Positions 1 to 9,198 of a stretch of 64,000 bases of DNA are shown here, piece after piece. The DNA is from Streptomyces sp. GESEQ-35. GTDB taxonomy: Bacteria > Actinomycetota > Actinomycetes > Streptomycetales > Streptomycetaceae. Below the pieces are notes generated by a model. The model searched no databases. It saw only the letters and a program-made list of their open reading frames with translations, and was not told the DNA's origin. A program made the translations under genes and the position numbers. The stretch lies in contig NZ_JAFFSX010000020.1 in the NCBI RefSeq assembly GCF_017948485.1, positions 1 through 64,000 of the forward strand, in the 5' to 3' direction. Positions within the stretch are counted from its first letter, which is position 1; each line of letters opens with the position of its first letter.

Positions 1-1
1 G

Positions 2-811
2 GAGCTGCGCAACGCGGGCAAGGCCTACGGCAACATCCATGCCCTGCACGGGGTCAACCTGAGGGTCCATCCCGGCAACGTCACCTGCGTGCTGGGCGAC
101 AACGGCGCCGGCAAGTCCACCCTGATCAAAATCATTTCCGGGCTGCACCAGCACACCGAGGGCGAGTTCCTCGTCGACGGCGAACCGGTGCACTTCTCCA
201 CCCCGCGCCAGGCTCTCGACCGCGGCATCGCGACCGTCTACCAGGACCTCGCCGTGGTCCCCCTGATGCCGGTGTGGCGCAACTTCTTCCTCGGCTCCGA
301 GATGACCAAGGGCCCCTGGCCCGTCCGCCGTCTCGACATCGAGAAGATGAAGAAGACCGCCGACGAGGAACTGCGCAACATGGGCATCCTCCTGGACAAC
401 CTGGAACAGCCCATCGGCACCCTCTCCGGCGGCCAGCGCCAGTGCGTGGCGATCGCCCGCGCCGTCTACTTCGGCGCCCGCGTCCTCATCCTCGACGAGC
501 CCACCGCCGCCCTCGGCGTCAAGCAGTCCGGTGTCGTCCTCAAGTACGTCGCCGCCGCCCGCGAGCGCGGCCTCGGCGTCATCTTCATCACCCACAACCC
601 CCACCACGCCTACATGGTCGGCGACCACTTCAGCGTCCTGCGCCTCGGAACCATGGAACTGAACGCCTCCCGCGACGACATCAGCCTCGAAGAACTCACC
701 AACCACATGGCCGGCGGCACCGAACTCGCCGCCCTCAAGCACGAGTTGTCCCAGGTACGCGGCGTCGACGTCGAAGAACTCCCCGATGAGAAAGACCTCG
801 CAGCCCTGTAG
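2..811 (+). CDS. sugar ABC transporter ATP-binding protein (5' end outside window)
   Basis: This is the ATPase subunit of a carbohydrate ABC importer; it hydrolyses ATP on the inner face of the membrane. The reading frame is already open at base 2 and runs to a TAG at 809-811. Visible motifs in order are Walker A (GDNGAGKST), the ABC signature LSGGQRQ, Walker B (LILDEPTAAL) and the switch His in FITHN. Only about 270 residues are seen with one ATPase domain, so it is the short FrcA-like form rather than the duplicated RbsA form. It lies directly before the inositol genes, so inositol or a related sugar is a reasonable but unproven substrate. Its permease and binding-protein partners would lie to the left. 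Confidence 0.9.
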   Translation, partial: ELRNAGKAYGNIHALHGVNLRVHPGNVTCVLGDNGAGKSTLIKIISGLHQHTEGEFLVDGEPVHFSTPRQALDRGIATVYQDLAVVPLMPVWRNFFLGSEMTKGPWPVRRLDIEKMKKTADEELRNMGILLDNLEQPIGTLSGGQRQCVAIARAVYFGARVLILDEPTAALGVKQSGVVLKYVAAARERGLGVIFITHNPHHAYMVGDHFSVLRLGTMELNASRDDISLEELTNHMAGGTELAALKHELSQVRGVDVEELPDEKDLAAL

Positions 812-878
812 CGGCATATCCCCAGCAGGGCAAGGCCAAAAGCCCCAACTGCTGGGGGACTTGCCCCGTTGGCCGACG

Positions 879-1910
879 TCAGAACGACGTGTCCGGTGCC
901 GCGTCACTGGTGCCTCGTACCACCAGCTTCGGGTCCAGCACTGCCTCCCGGGCTTCCAGCTCCGGATTCTCCAGCCGCTGCACGGCGAACCGCACGGCGT
1001 GCTCTGCCATGAGAGCAGCGTCCTGGCGGACGGTGGTCAGACCGATCGGCATCAGATGGGAGAGGTGGCTGTCGTCGTACCCGACGACGGACATATCGCG
1101 TGGGACATCAACGCCCGCCCGCGTCAACGCCATCAACAGGCCCCACGCACACCGGTCGTTGCCCGCGAGGACCGCCGTCGGCAGGCGTTGCCCCTGATCG
1201 CGCTCCGCCAGGAGAAGTCGGCCCGTCTCGATGCCCGACTCCTCCGTGTGCTCCCCGGGGATCACCCGCACCTCGGACTCCAGCCCGTGCCGGCGCATCG
1301 CGGCCCGGTAGGCACGCCGCCGCTCGGCCGATCCGGGTCCCCGGCCGCCGTCGATGTGCACGATCCTGCGGTGCCCCAGTTCGACGAGATGCTCCATGGC
1401 CTGCTGCACACCCTTGCCCTCGGCGCTGTGCACGAAGTCCACGCGGGCGCGGGGCACTCGGCGGCTGACCGAGACGGTCACCACCCGGTGTCCGAGTTCG
1501 TCGAGATACCTGGCCTCGGCCTCGGGGCCGAGCAGGATCAGCGCCTCGCAGCGGTGACTGAGCAGCGCCTCGGCCGCCTTCGCCTCGCTACGGCCATCGG
1601 TGGCCGCGGAGAGCAGGACGTCGTAGCCGAGGCGTTCGGCCTCGGGGTATATCCCCTGGATGAGGTCCGCGTGGAAGGTCTGGTGCACGGTGAACATCAC
1701 GCCGAGCGTGCGGCTCCGGCCGCGGGCCAGCAGCCGGGCCGCGCTGTCGGGGTGGTAGCCGATTTCGTCGGCGACCCGCAGCACGCGCTCCCGGGTCTCC
1801 TCGCTCGCCCCTGGCTGACCGCGGAAGATGATCGAGACGAGCGCCCGGGACACCCCCGCTTTCGCGGCGACGTCCACCATCGTGGGCCGCCGCTTTCCCG
1901 ACGCATCCAC
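879..1910 (-). CDS. LacI-family regulator of the inositol cluster
   Basis: This is a DNA-binding regulator with an N-terminal LacI helix-turn-helix (TMVDVAAKAGVSRALVS) followed by a periplasmic-binding-protein-like sensor domain. The frame is open up to 2000, but the GTG at 1910 is preferred: GGTGGA lies six bases upstream and the start then falls about ten residues before the helix-turn-helix, as is usual. That gives 343 aa. It is divergent from iolC across a 170-base gap with tandem palindromic sites, which fits control of the iol genes with an inositol catabolite as likely effector. The effector and the sign of regulation are inferred, not seen. Confidence 0.88.
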   Translation of the reverse strand: MDASGKRRPTMVDVAAKAGVSRALVSIIFRGQPGASEETRERVLRVADEIGYHPDSAARLLARGRSRTLGVMFTVHQTFHADLIQGIYPEAERLGYDVLLSAATDGRSEAKAAEALLSHRCEALILLGPEAEARYLDELGHRVVTVSVSRRVPRARVDFVHSAEGKGVQQAMEHLVELGHRRIVHIDGGRGPGSAERRRAYRAAMRRHGLESEVRVIPGEHTEESGIETGRLLLAERDQGQRLPTAVLAGNDRCAWGLLMALTRAGVDVPRDMSVVGYDDSHLSHLMPIGLTTVRQDAALMAEHAVRFAVQRLENPELEAREAVLDPKLVVRGTSDAAPDTSF

Positions 1911-2011
1911 CTGTGATCCACCCTTCGACGTGCCCACCCTACGGCCCTCTCGAAATCTCCCAGCAACAAGGTATTGACATGACATTTGGACAGGGGTCAT
2001 CGTACACAGAC

Positions 2012-2037
2012 TAGAGCGCGCTAGTAGAGCGCGTTAG
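2012..2037. promoter_or_regulatory. tandem operator-like repeats between lacI and iolC
   Basis: Two head-to-tail 13-base copies, TAGAGCGCGCTAG (2012-2024) and TAGAGCGCGTTAG (2025-2037), differ at one base. With the preceding C the first copy is nearly palindromic around a central CG, a usual feature of LacI-family operators. They sit in the divergent gap about 50 bases upstream of iolC. A TTGACA at 1974-1979 is a possible -35 element, but no convincing -10 was found at the right spacing. Confidence 0.55.
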
Positions 2038-2082
2038 CGAACCTTTGAGAATCCCCGTCTCTGGCACGAAAAGGAAACCAGC

Positions 2083-3069
2083 GTGATGCCGTTCGAAGTG
2101 CTGACCATGGGCCGCGTGGGGGTGGATGTGTACCCGCTCCAGACGGGTGTGGGGCTGGCGGAGGTCACGTCGTTCGGCAAGTACCTGGGTGGCAGCCCGA
2201 CCAATGTCGCCGTGGCCGCCGCTCGGTACGGCCGCTCGTCGGCCGTGATCACGAAGACGGGCCGGGACCCGTTCGGGGACTTCGTCCGTACGGCCCTGGA
2301 GGGTTACGGCGTCGACAGCCGGTTCGTCGGTACGTCGGACATCGCGCCGACGCCGGTGACGTTCTGCGAGATCTTCCCGCCGGACGACTTCCCGCTGTAC
2401 TTCTACCGCCTGCCGAAGGCTCCCGACCTGGACATCCAGCCGGGCGAGCTGGACCTGGACGCGATCCGCGACGCACAAATCTTCTGGATCACCGGCACGG
2501 GGCTGAGCGAGGAGCCGAGCCGCTCGGCCACGCTCGCCGCGCTGGCGCACCGGGCGAAGTCCGGCCGGACGGTCTTCGACCTGGACTGGCGGCCGGCGTT
2601 TTGGAAAGGCACAGCCTGGGCCGACGCGGACCAAGCCCGCACCTACTACGCGGAGGCCCTGCGCCACACCACCGTCGCCGTCGGCAACCTCGACGAGTGC
2701 GACGTCGCCACCGGTGAGCGTGAGCCGTACGCCGCCGCGAAGGCGCTACTCGCCGCCGGCGTGGAGCTGGCCGTGGTGAAGCAGGGCCCGAAGGGCGTCC
2801 TGGCCATGGACCGGGACGGTTCGGCCGCCGAAATACCACCGGTCCCGGTGGACGTCGTCAACGGGCTCGGTGCCGGTGACGCCTTCGGCGGCGCGCTCTG
2901 CCACGGTCTGCTCTCCGGCTGGGACACCCGCCGCACGGTCGCCTTCGCCAACGCGGCCGGCGCCCTCGTCGCGGGGCGGCTCTCCTGCTCCGACGCGATG
3001 CCCACCGAGGACGAGGTTGACGCCAAGCTCGGCGAGGCGACCACCACCCCCATCGAACGAAAGGCGTGA
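2083..3069 (+). CDS. iolC: 5-dehydro-2-deoxygluconokinase
   Basis: This cytoplasmic PfkB-family sugar kinase phosphorylates 5-dehydro-2-deoxygluconate, the fifth step of myo-inositol breakdown. The N-terminal substrate-binding glycine-rich segment (GGSPTNVAVAAARYG) and the C-terminal PfkB signature with the catalytic Asp (GLGAGDAFGG) are both intact over about 328 aa. The start is GTG 2083 or ATG 2086; both are served by AAGGAA at 2071-2076. It is the first gene of a rightward operon and lies five bases before the aldolase start. Confidence 0.93.
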   Translation: MMPFEVLTMGRVGVDVYPLQTGVGLAEVTSFGKYLGGSPTNVAVAAARYGRSSAVITKTGRDPFGDFVRTALEGYGVDSRFVGTSDIAPTPVTFCEIFPPDDFPLYFYRLPKAPDLDIQPGELDLDAIRDAQIFWITGTGLSEEPSRSATLAALAHRAKSGRTVFDLDWRPAFWKGTAWADADQARTYYAEALRHTTVAVGNLDECDVATGEREPYAAAKALLAAGVELAVVKQGPKGVLAMDRDGSAAEIPPVPVDVVNGLGAGDAFGGALCHGLLSGWDTRRTVAFANAAGALVAGRLSCSDAMPTEDEVDAKLGEATTTPIERKA

Positions 3070-3073
3070 CGAC

Positions 3074-3946
3074 GTGCCGTCCGACAAGCTGAGCCGGATC
3101 GTCGACGCCCGGGTCAACGACCCCGGCGCCATCGCGACGGCGGCAGCGCGCCGTGTGAAAGCCTCCTCGCTCCTCGGCGCCCACGGCAAGGCGATGATCG
3201 TCGCGGCCGACCACCCCGCCCGCGGCGCCAACGGCGTCGGCGCCGACCCCACCGCGATGGCCGACCGCTTCGAGTTGCTCGACCGCCTGTGCACGGCTCT
3301 GGAGCGGCCCGGCGTCACAGGTGTCCTCGGCACCGCCGACATCCTGGAGGACCTGCTGCTGCTCGGCGTCCTCGACGGCAAGAGCGTCTTCGGCTCCATG
3401 AACCGCGCCGGCCTCGCAGGCTCCGCCTTCGAGATCGACGACCGTTTCACCGGGTACGACGCCGGGACGATCGCCGCGATGGGCTTCGACGGCGGCAAGA
3501 TGCTCACCCGTATCGCCCTCGACGACCCGGCGACGCCCTCGGCCCTGGAGACCACCGCCCGCGCCGTCAATGAGCTGAACGACCGTCAACTCATCGCCAT
3601 GATCGAGCCGTTCCTCTCGACCTGGCAGGACGGCAGGATCCGCAACGACCTCTCGACGGACGCCGTCGTCAAGTCGATCACCATCGCCTCGGGTCTGGGC
3701 CGTCGCACCGCCTACACCTGGCTGAAACTGCCCGTCGTCGACGACATGGAACGCGTCCTGGCCTCCTCCACCTTCCCGGCACTGCTGTTGGGCGGCGAGG
3801 TCAGCGACCCCGAAGCGGCCTTCGCGTCCTGGGGCAAGGCCCTCAAACAGCCCACCGCACAGGGCCTGGTCGTCGGCCGCTCCCTGCTCTATCCCTCCAG
3901 CGGCGACGTCGCCGGCGCGGTCGACAAGGCGGTGAGCCTGCTGTGA
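3074..3946 (+). CDS. Cgl0159-family (beta/alpha)8 aldolase
   Basis: This 290-residue TIM-barrel protein is of the deoxyribose-phosphate-aldolase/Cgl0159 type that accompanies iolC in actinobacteria such as Corynebacterium. The start is GTG 3074, four bases after the iolC stop. A conserved barrel segment runs from AADHPARGANGVGAD near residue 45 to the C-terminal phosphate-binding region (GLVVGRSLLYPSSGDV). No separate iolJ gene is present in the window, so this protein is the obvious candidate for cleaving 2-deoxy-5-keto-gluconate 6-phosphate. That assignment is inferred from context. Its stop overlaps the iolB start by four bases. Confidence 0.85.
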   Translation: MPSDKLSRIVDARVNDPGAIATAAARRVKASSLLGAHGKAMIVAADHPARGANGVGADPTAMADRFELLDRLCTALERPGVTGVLGTADILEDLLLLGVLDGKSVFGSMNRAGLAGSAFEIDDRFTGYDAGTIAAMGFDGGKMLTRIALDDPATPSALETTARAVNELNDRQLIAMIEPFLSTWQDGRIRNDLSTDAVVKSITIASGLGRRTAYTWLKLPVVDDMERVLASSTFPALLLGGEVSDPEAAFASWGKALKQPTAQGLVVGRSLLYPSSGDVAGAVDKAVSLL

Positions 3947-4815
3947 GCAGCAAGTACCACCTGCCAAAGGGGGCTTCGGCCGACGTGCCCTACGACCTTG
4001 TGATCACGCCCGAGTCGGCGGGCTGGGGATACTCCGGCCTCAGGATCCTGACCCTGGGGCCGGGCGAGGCGCACACCCTGTCCACCGGAGAGTCCGAGTT
4101 CCTGGTCCTGCCGCTGACGGGCTCCTGCACCGTCACCACGGACGGCAGGGTGTTCGAACTCGCCGGCCGGACAGGCGTGTTCGCCTCAGCCACCGACTTC
4201 GCCTACCTCCCCCGCGAGTCGGAGGCCCTGATCAGCAGCGCGCACGGTGGGACGTACGCGCTGCCCTCCGCCCGTACCGAGCGGAGCTCACTCTCCGCTC
4301 GGTACGGGCCCAAGGAGGACGTGCCGGTCGAACTGCGCGGCGCCGGAGCCTGCTCCCGCCAGGTCAACAACTACTGCCTGCCCGGCACCTTCGCGGCCGA
4401 GCAGCTGCTGGTGTGCGAGGTGCTCACACCCGGCGGCAACTGGTCCTCCTACCCACCCCACAAGCACGACGAGGCCCGGCCGGGTGTCGAGTCGGAGCTG
4501 GAGGAGATCTACTACTTCGAGGTCGCTGGCGAAGGCGGCTTCGGCTACCAGCGGGTCTACGGCACCGTGGAGCGGCCGATCGATGTGCTCGCCGAGGTCC
4601 GCTCCGGCGACACCGTGCTGATCCCGCACGGCTGGCACGGCCCGTCAATCGCGGCGCCCGGCTACGACCTCTACTACCTCAACGTCATGGCAGGACCGGG
4701 CCAGGACCGCGCCTGGCTGATCTGCGACGACCCCGCCCACGGCTGGGTGCGCACGACGTGGGACTCGCAGGACATCGATGACCGGCTGCCGTTCGGAGCC
4801 GAGGAGACCGAGTGA
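3943..4815 (+). CDS. iolB: 5-deoxy-glucuronate isomerase
   Basis: IolB isomerises 5-deoxy-glucuronate to 5-dehydro-2-deoxygluconate, feeding IolC. The 290-aa length and the double-cupin KduI/IolB architecture match the family. The metal-binding segment in the second half is visible as PPHKHDE followed by SELEEIYYFEV, with a further His in PHGWHGPS. The GTG start at 3943 overlaps the upstream stop (GTGA). Another overlap joins it to iolD, so the pair is probably translationally coupled. Confidence 0.94.
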   Translation: MSSKYHLPKGASADVPYDLVITPESAGWGYSGLRILTLGPGEAHTLSTGESEFLVLPLTGSCTVTTDGRVFELAGRTGVFASATDFAYLPRESEALISSAHGGTYALPSARTERSSLSARYGPKEDVPVELRGAGACSRQVNNYCLPGTFAAEQLLVCEVLTPGGNWSSYPPHKHDEARPGVESELEEIYYFEVAGEGGFGYQRVYGTVERPIDVLAEVRSGDTVLIPHGWHGPSIAAPGYDLYYLNVMAGPGQDRAWLICDDPAHGWVRTTWDSQDIDDRLPFGAEETE

Positions 4816-6692
4816 TGGAAACGATCAGGCTCACCACCGCCCAGGCGCTCGTGCGTTTCCTGGCCAACCAGTACAGCGAGCGCGACGGCCAGGAGCAGCG
4901 GCTGATCCCCGGGGTCTGGGGCATCTTCGGGCACGGCAACGTCGCCGGCATCGGACAGGCACTGCTACAGGCCGCTGTCACCCAAGAGGCCGATCTGCCC
5001 TACTACCTGGCCCGCAACGAACAGGGCATGGTGCACGCCTCCGTCGCCTACGCCAAGATGCGCGACCGGCTCGCCACCTTCGCCTGTACGGCGTCGACCG
5101 GCCCCGGCTCCACGAACATGATCACCGGGGCGGCTCTGGCGACGACCAACCGGCTCCCCGTTCTGCTGCTGCCCAGCGACATGTTCGCGACCCGGGCCGC
5201 CGACCCGGTGCTCCAGCAACTGGAGGACACCCGGGGCGGGGACGTCACAGTCAACGACGCTTTCCGCGCCGTATCGAAGTACTTCGACCGCGTCTCGCGT
5301 CCCGAGCAGCTGATCCCGGCCGCCCTGGCCGCGATGCGGGTGCTGACCGACCCGGTGGAGACCGGCGCGGTCACCCTCGCCCTGCCGCAGGACGTGCAGG
5401 CGGAGGCGTACGACTGGCCACTCGCCTTCTTCCGGCGGCGGGTCTGGCACGTGGGCCGCCCGGTCCCGGAGCCGGCCGCCGTCGAACGGGCGGCACGGCT
5501 GCTGCGCGGCGCGAAGAAGCCGCTCGTCGTGGCCGGTGGGGGTGCTGTGTACTCCGGTGCCGAGACCGCGCTGCGCGCCTTCGCCGAGGCCACCGGCATC
5601 CCGGTCGCGGACACACACGCGGGCAAGGGCACGGTGCCGTGGGACCACCCGCAAGCGGTGGGCGGCATCGGCTCGACGGGCTCGTACGCGGCCAATGAAC
5701 TGGCTCGCGAATCCGATGTCGTGCTCGGCATCGGCACCCGCTACTCCGACTTCACCACCGCCAGCCACACCGTCTTCGGCAACCCGGACGTCACCTTCGT
5801 CAACCTCAACGTGGCCCGCCTGGACGCCGTCAAGCACTCGGCGGAACCGCTGGTGGCCGACGCACGGCTCGGCATACAGGCCCTCGCGGGCGCGCTGACG
5901 GACTGGGAAGTCGACCCGTCCTACCGGACAAGGACCCGCCAACTGATCGCCCGCAACCGGGAGATCGAGGACCGCTGTTTCACCGTCGGCCATGACCCCC
6001 TGCCCGCCCAGACCGAGATCCTCGGCGCACTCAACGAGGTCCTGGACGACCGCGCTGTAGTGATCAACGCGGCCGGGTCCATGCCCGGAGACCTCCAACA
6101 ACTCTGGCGCGCCCGGGATCCCAAGGCCTATCACGTGGAGTACGCGTACTCCTGCATGGGCTACGAGATCGCCGCCGGTGTCGGCGTCAAGATGGCCGAC
6201 GCCACCCGCGAGGTCGTCGTACTCGTGGGTGACGGCTCGTATCTGATGATGGCCCAGGAGATCGCGACCATGGTCTCCGAGGGCCTGAAAGTCATCGTCG
6301 TCCTCGTCCAGAACCATGGATTCGCCTCCATCGGCTCGCTTTCGGAATCACTGGGTTCGCAGCGGTTCGGCACCAAGTACCGCTTCCGGGACGGGGATTC
6401 GGGACTGCTCGACGGTGACGTACTCCCCGTCGACCTGGCCGCCAACGCCTCTTCGCTGGGTGCCGACGTGCTGCACGCCGCCTCCGTCGACGAGTTCCGT
6501 ACGGCGATGGAGAAGGCGAAGGCCGCCCATCGGACCACCGTCGTCCACGTCGAGACCGACTTGTACGGGCCCAACCCGCCCGGCCACGGCTGGTGGGACG
6601 TGCCGGTCGGCCAGACCTCCGCGCTGGAGTCCACCCGCACCGCGTACGAGACGTACGCAGCCCACAAGCAAGCCCAGCGGCACTACCTGTAA
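4815..6692 (+). CDS. iolD: 3D-(3,5/4)-trihydroxycyclohexane-1,2-dione hydrolase
   Basis: This thiamine-diphosphate enzyme opens the cyclohexane-dione ring to 5-deoxy-glucuronate. The catalytic Glu for cofactor activation is seen near residue 70 (ARNEQGMVHASVAYAKM). The C-terminal ThDP/Mg motif is GDG (VLVGDGSYLM) followed about 25 residues later by Asn in VLVQNHGF. Length is about 625 aa, usual for IolD. GTG 4812 is an alternative start three bases earlier; both overlap the iolB stop. Confidence 0.95.
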   Translation: METIRLTTAQALVRFLANQYSERDGQEQRLIPGVWGIFGHGNVAGIGQALLQAAVTQEADLPYYLARNEQGMVHASVAYAKMRDRLATFACTASTGPGSTNMITGAALATTNRLPVLLLPSDMFATRAADPVLQQLEDTRGGDVTVNDAFRAVSKYFDRVSRPEQLIPAALAAMRVLTDPVETGAVTLALPQDVQAEAYDWPLAFFRRRVWHVGRPVPEPAAVERAARLLRGAKKPLVVAGGGAVYSGAETALRAFAEATGIPVADTHAGKGTVPWDHPQAVGGIGSTGSYAANELARESDVVLGIGTRYSDFTTASHTVFGNPDVTFVNLNVARLDAVKHSAEPLVADARLGIQALAGALTDWEVDPSYRTRTRQLIARNREIEDRCFTVGHDPLPAQTEILGALNEVLDDRAVVINAAGSMPGDLQQLWRARDPKAYHVEYAYSCMGYEIAAGVGVKMADATREVVVLVGDGSYLMMAQEIATMVSEGLKVIVVLVQNHGFASIGSLSESLGSQRFGTKYRFRDGDSGLLDGDVLPVDLAANASSLGADVLHAASVDEFRTAMEKAKAAHRTTVVHVETDLYGPNPPGHGWWDVPVGQTSALESTRTAYETYAAHKQAQRHYL

Positions 6693-6704
6693 GGACACCC
6701 TCAC

Positions 6705-8201
6705 GTGAAGACCATCCCGCACTGGATCAACGGCAGCCCCGCCCAGGGCTCCGCCGCCAACACCCAGCCGGTGTTCAACCCGGCCACCGGCGCCGAGCAG
6801 GCCCAGGTGATCCTGGGCGGCCCGGCCGACGTGGACACCGCCGTCCAGGCTGCCTCCGCAGCCTTCGAGACCTGGTCGGAGTCCTCGCTGACCCAGCGCA
6901 CCCAGGTCATGTTCGCCTTCCGCCAGCTCCTCGTCGAGCACGAGGAAGAACTCGGCCGGATCATCTCCGCCGAGCACGGCAAGACCGTCGACGACGCCCG
7001 CGGCGAGATCACCCGCGGCCGGGAGGTCGTGGAGTTCGCCTGCGGACTCGGCGACGTGTTGAAGGGATCCTTCTCCGACCAGGTCTCCCGCGGCGTCGAC
7101 GTCCACAACTTCCGGCAGCCGCTGGGCGTCGTCGCGGGCATCACGCCCTTCAACTTCCCCGCCATGGTGCCCCTGTGGATGCACCCGATCGCCATCGCGA
7201 CCGGCAACACCTTCATCCTCAAGCCCAGCGAACGCGACCCGTCGGCCGCCAACTTCGTCGCCGACCTGTACAAGAAGGCCGGTCTGCCGGACGGCGTGTT
7301 CAACGTCGTCCACGGCGGCAAGGACGCGGTCGACGCGATCCTCACCCACCCCGGCATCGAAGCCGTCTCCTTCGTCGGGTCGACACCGATCGCCAAGTAC
7401 GTACACGAGCAGGCCACTTCGCACGGCAAGCGGGTCCAGGCCCTCGGCGGTGCCAAGAACCACGCCGTCGTCCTGCCCGACGCCGACCTGGAGTTCGCCG
7501 CCAACCACATCACCGCCGGCGCCTACGGCTCCGCCGGCGAACGCTGCATGGCGGTGTCGGTGGCCGTCGCGGTCGGCGACGCCGCCGACGCACTGGTGGA
7601 GGTGCTGGAACGCAAGGCCCGCGAGGTGAAGGTCGGCCCTGGCCACGTTCCCGGCGTGGAGATGGGACCGCTGATCACCAAGGTCGCGCAGGAGCGCGTC
7701 GAGAACGCCGTCGCCACGGCCACCGAGCAGGGCGCCACCGTCGTCGTCGACGGCCGCGGGCTGAAGATCGACGGGCACGAGGACGGCTTCTTCACCGGCC
7801 CCTCCCTCCTCGACCATGTCACCGCCGAGATGGACGCCTACCGGGACGAACTCTTCGGCCCTGTCCTCGCGATCGTCCGCGTCGACACGCTCGATGAGGC
7901 CGTCGCCGTCATCAACGCCAACCCGTACGGCAACGGCACCGCGCTGTTCACCGCCTCCGGCGAGGCAGCGCGCCGCTTCCAGCGCAACGTCACGGTCGGC
8001 ATGATCGGCGTCAACGTGCCGGTGCCTGTGCCGATGTCGTACTACTCCTTCGGCGGCTGGAAGGACTCCCTCATCGGCGACTCCCCCATCCACGGCCCCG
8101 AAGGCATCCGCTTCTACACCCGGCCGAAGGTCGTCACCACGCGCTGGCCCCAGCGGGCCCAACAGGTCACCGCCGGCTTCGACTTCCCCACCTCCAACTG
8201 A
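6705..8201 (+). CDS. mmsA: CoA-acylating methylmalonate-semialdehyde dehydrogenase
   Basis: MmsA/IolA converts malonate or methylmalonate semialdehyde to acetyl- or propionyl-CoA with NAD, the last step of the inositol route. The 498-aa aldehyde dehydrogenase has the family's catalytic Cys (SAGERCMAVSV). It also has the characteristic Asn in GGAKNH where ordinary aldehyde dehydrogenases carry a general-base Glu, which marks the CoA-acylating class. The start is GTG 6705, thirteen bases after the iolD stop. Confidence 0.95.
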   Translation: MKTIPHWINGSPAQGSAANTQPVFNPATGAEQAQVILGGPADVDTAVQAASAAFETWSESSLTQRTQVMFAFRQLLVEHEEELGRIISAEHGKTVDDARGEITRGREVVEFACGLGDVLKGSFSDQVSRGVDVHNFRQPLGVVAGITPFNFPAMVPLWMHPIAIATGNTFILKPSERDPSAANFVADLYKKAGLPDGVFNVVHGGKDAVDAILTHPGIEAVSFVGSTPIAKYVHEQATSHGKRVQALGGAKNHAVVLPDADLEFAANHITAGAYGSAGERCMAVSVAVAVGDAADALVEVLERKAREVKVGPGHVPGVEMGPLITKVAQERVENAVATATEQGATVVVDGRGLKIDGHEDGFFTGPSLLDHVTAEMDAYRDELFGPVLAIVRVDTLDEAVAVINANPYGNGTALFTASGEAARRFQRNVTVGMIGVNVPVPVPMSYYSFGGWKDSLIGDSPIHGPEGIRFYTRPKVVTTRWPQRAQQVTAGFDFPTSN

Positions 8202-8235
8202 GTTTCCCTGTCCCCCCATCCCCGAAGGACACGTC

Positions 8236-9189
8236 ATGGCAACGGCGCCAACAACCCCGCTCCGCACCACCGTCGGCAACCTGTGCCTGGGCTCCGCTCC
8301 CGACTCCTGGGGCATCTGGTTCCCCGAGGACGAGCACCAGGTGTCGTACACGCGCTTCCTCGACGAGCTTGCCGCCGCCGGCTACCAGTGGCTGGAGCTG
8401 GGCCCCTACGGCTACCTCCCCACCGACCCGCAGCGGCTGAAGGAAGAGCTGGACGCCCGTGGGCTACAGGTCTCCGGCGGTACCGCGTTCGGTGCGCTGC
8501 ACCGGCCGGAAGGGTGGGACGAGATGCTCGCCCATGTCCGTCAGGTCGCCGCGCTGACCGCTGCCGCCGGCGCGCACCACCTTGTCCTCATCCCGCCCAT
8601 GTACCGGGATGAGAAGACCGGAGCGTTCACCGAGTCGCCCGAGCTGACCGCCGTCCAGTGGGCGGGCTTCGGCCGCGCCGCCGACCGGCTCGGCAAGTTG
8701 CTGCTCGACGAGTACGACGTACGGCTGGTCGTCCATCCGCACGCCGACAGCCACATCCAGACCCAGCCGGAGATCGAGCGGCTGCTCAACGAGTCGGACT
8801 CCCGCTTCACCAACCTGTGCCTGGACACCGGACACGTCGCCTACGGCGGCGGCGACAACCTGGACCTGATCCGCCGCTTCGGCGAGCGGGTGGGCTACGT
8901 CCACATCAAGCAGATGGATCCCGAGGTGCTGGCCCAAGTCGCGGCCGAGGACCTGTCGTTCGGTGAGGCCGTCAAGCGCGGGGTGTGCGTCTCGCCCCCG
9001 GCCGGAGTGCCGAACCCGACCGATGTGGTGGCCGAACTCGCCAAGCTGGACGCCGAGTTGTTCGTGATCGTCGAGCAGGACCTGTACCCGTGCGCTCCCG
9101 AGGTACCGCTACCCATCGCGGTCAGCACCCGTGAGCACCTGGCCGGCTGCGGGCTGACGGGTACCCGTCGCCCGAACCCCGCCCGATAG
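8236..9189 (+). CDS. iolE: IolE-like inosose dehydratase (TIM barrel)
   Basis: This 317-aa sugar-phosphate isomerase/epimerase-fold protein opens with the SAPDSWGIWFP segment of the IolE family. It keeps metal-ligand candidates along the barrel: Glu in WLELGPYG, His in VVHPHADSH, Asp-x-x-His in LDTGHVAYGG, and His in YVHIKQMD. Lying between mmsA and the permease, it is the best candidate for the dehydration of 2-keto-myo-inositol. The second barrel protein downstream is closer to IolH. The exact substrate is inferred from cluster position. Confidence 0.75.
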   Translation: MATAPTTPLRTTVGNLCLGSAPDSWGIWFPEDEHQVSYTRFLDELAAAGYQWLELGPYGYLPTDPQRLKEELDARGLQVSGGTAFGALHRPEGWDEMLAHVRQVAALTAAAGAHHLVLIPPMYRDEKTGAFTESPELTAVQWAGFGRAADRLGKLLLDEYDVRLVVHPHADSHIQTQPEIERLLNESDSRFTNLCLDTGHVAYGGGDNLDLIRRFGERVGYVHIKQMDPEVLAQVAAEDLSFGEAVKRGVCVSPPAGVPNPTDVVAELAKLDAELFVIVEQDLYPCAPEVPLPIAVSTREHLAGCGLTGTRRPNPAR

Positions 9190-9198
9190 GAGGCTGCC

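Noticed and set aside
1911..2000. Extended N-terminus of the LacI regulator
   Set aside because: It would place about 30 unrelated residues before the helix-turn-helix and run into the operator region; GTG 1910 has a good ribosome-binding site.
4965..6317. Long antisense frames opposite iolD and other genes
   Set aside because: They mirror strong third-position GC bias of the real genes and have Gly/Val/Arg-rich translations without domains.
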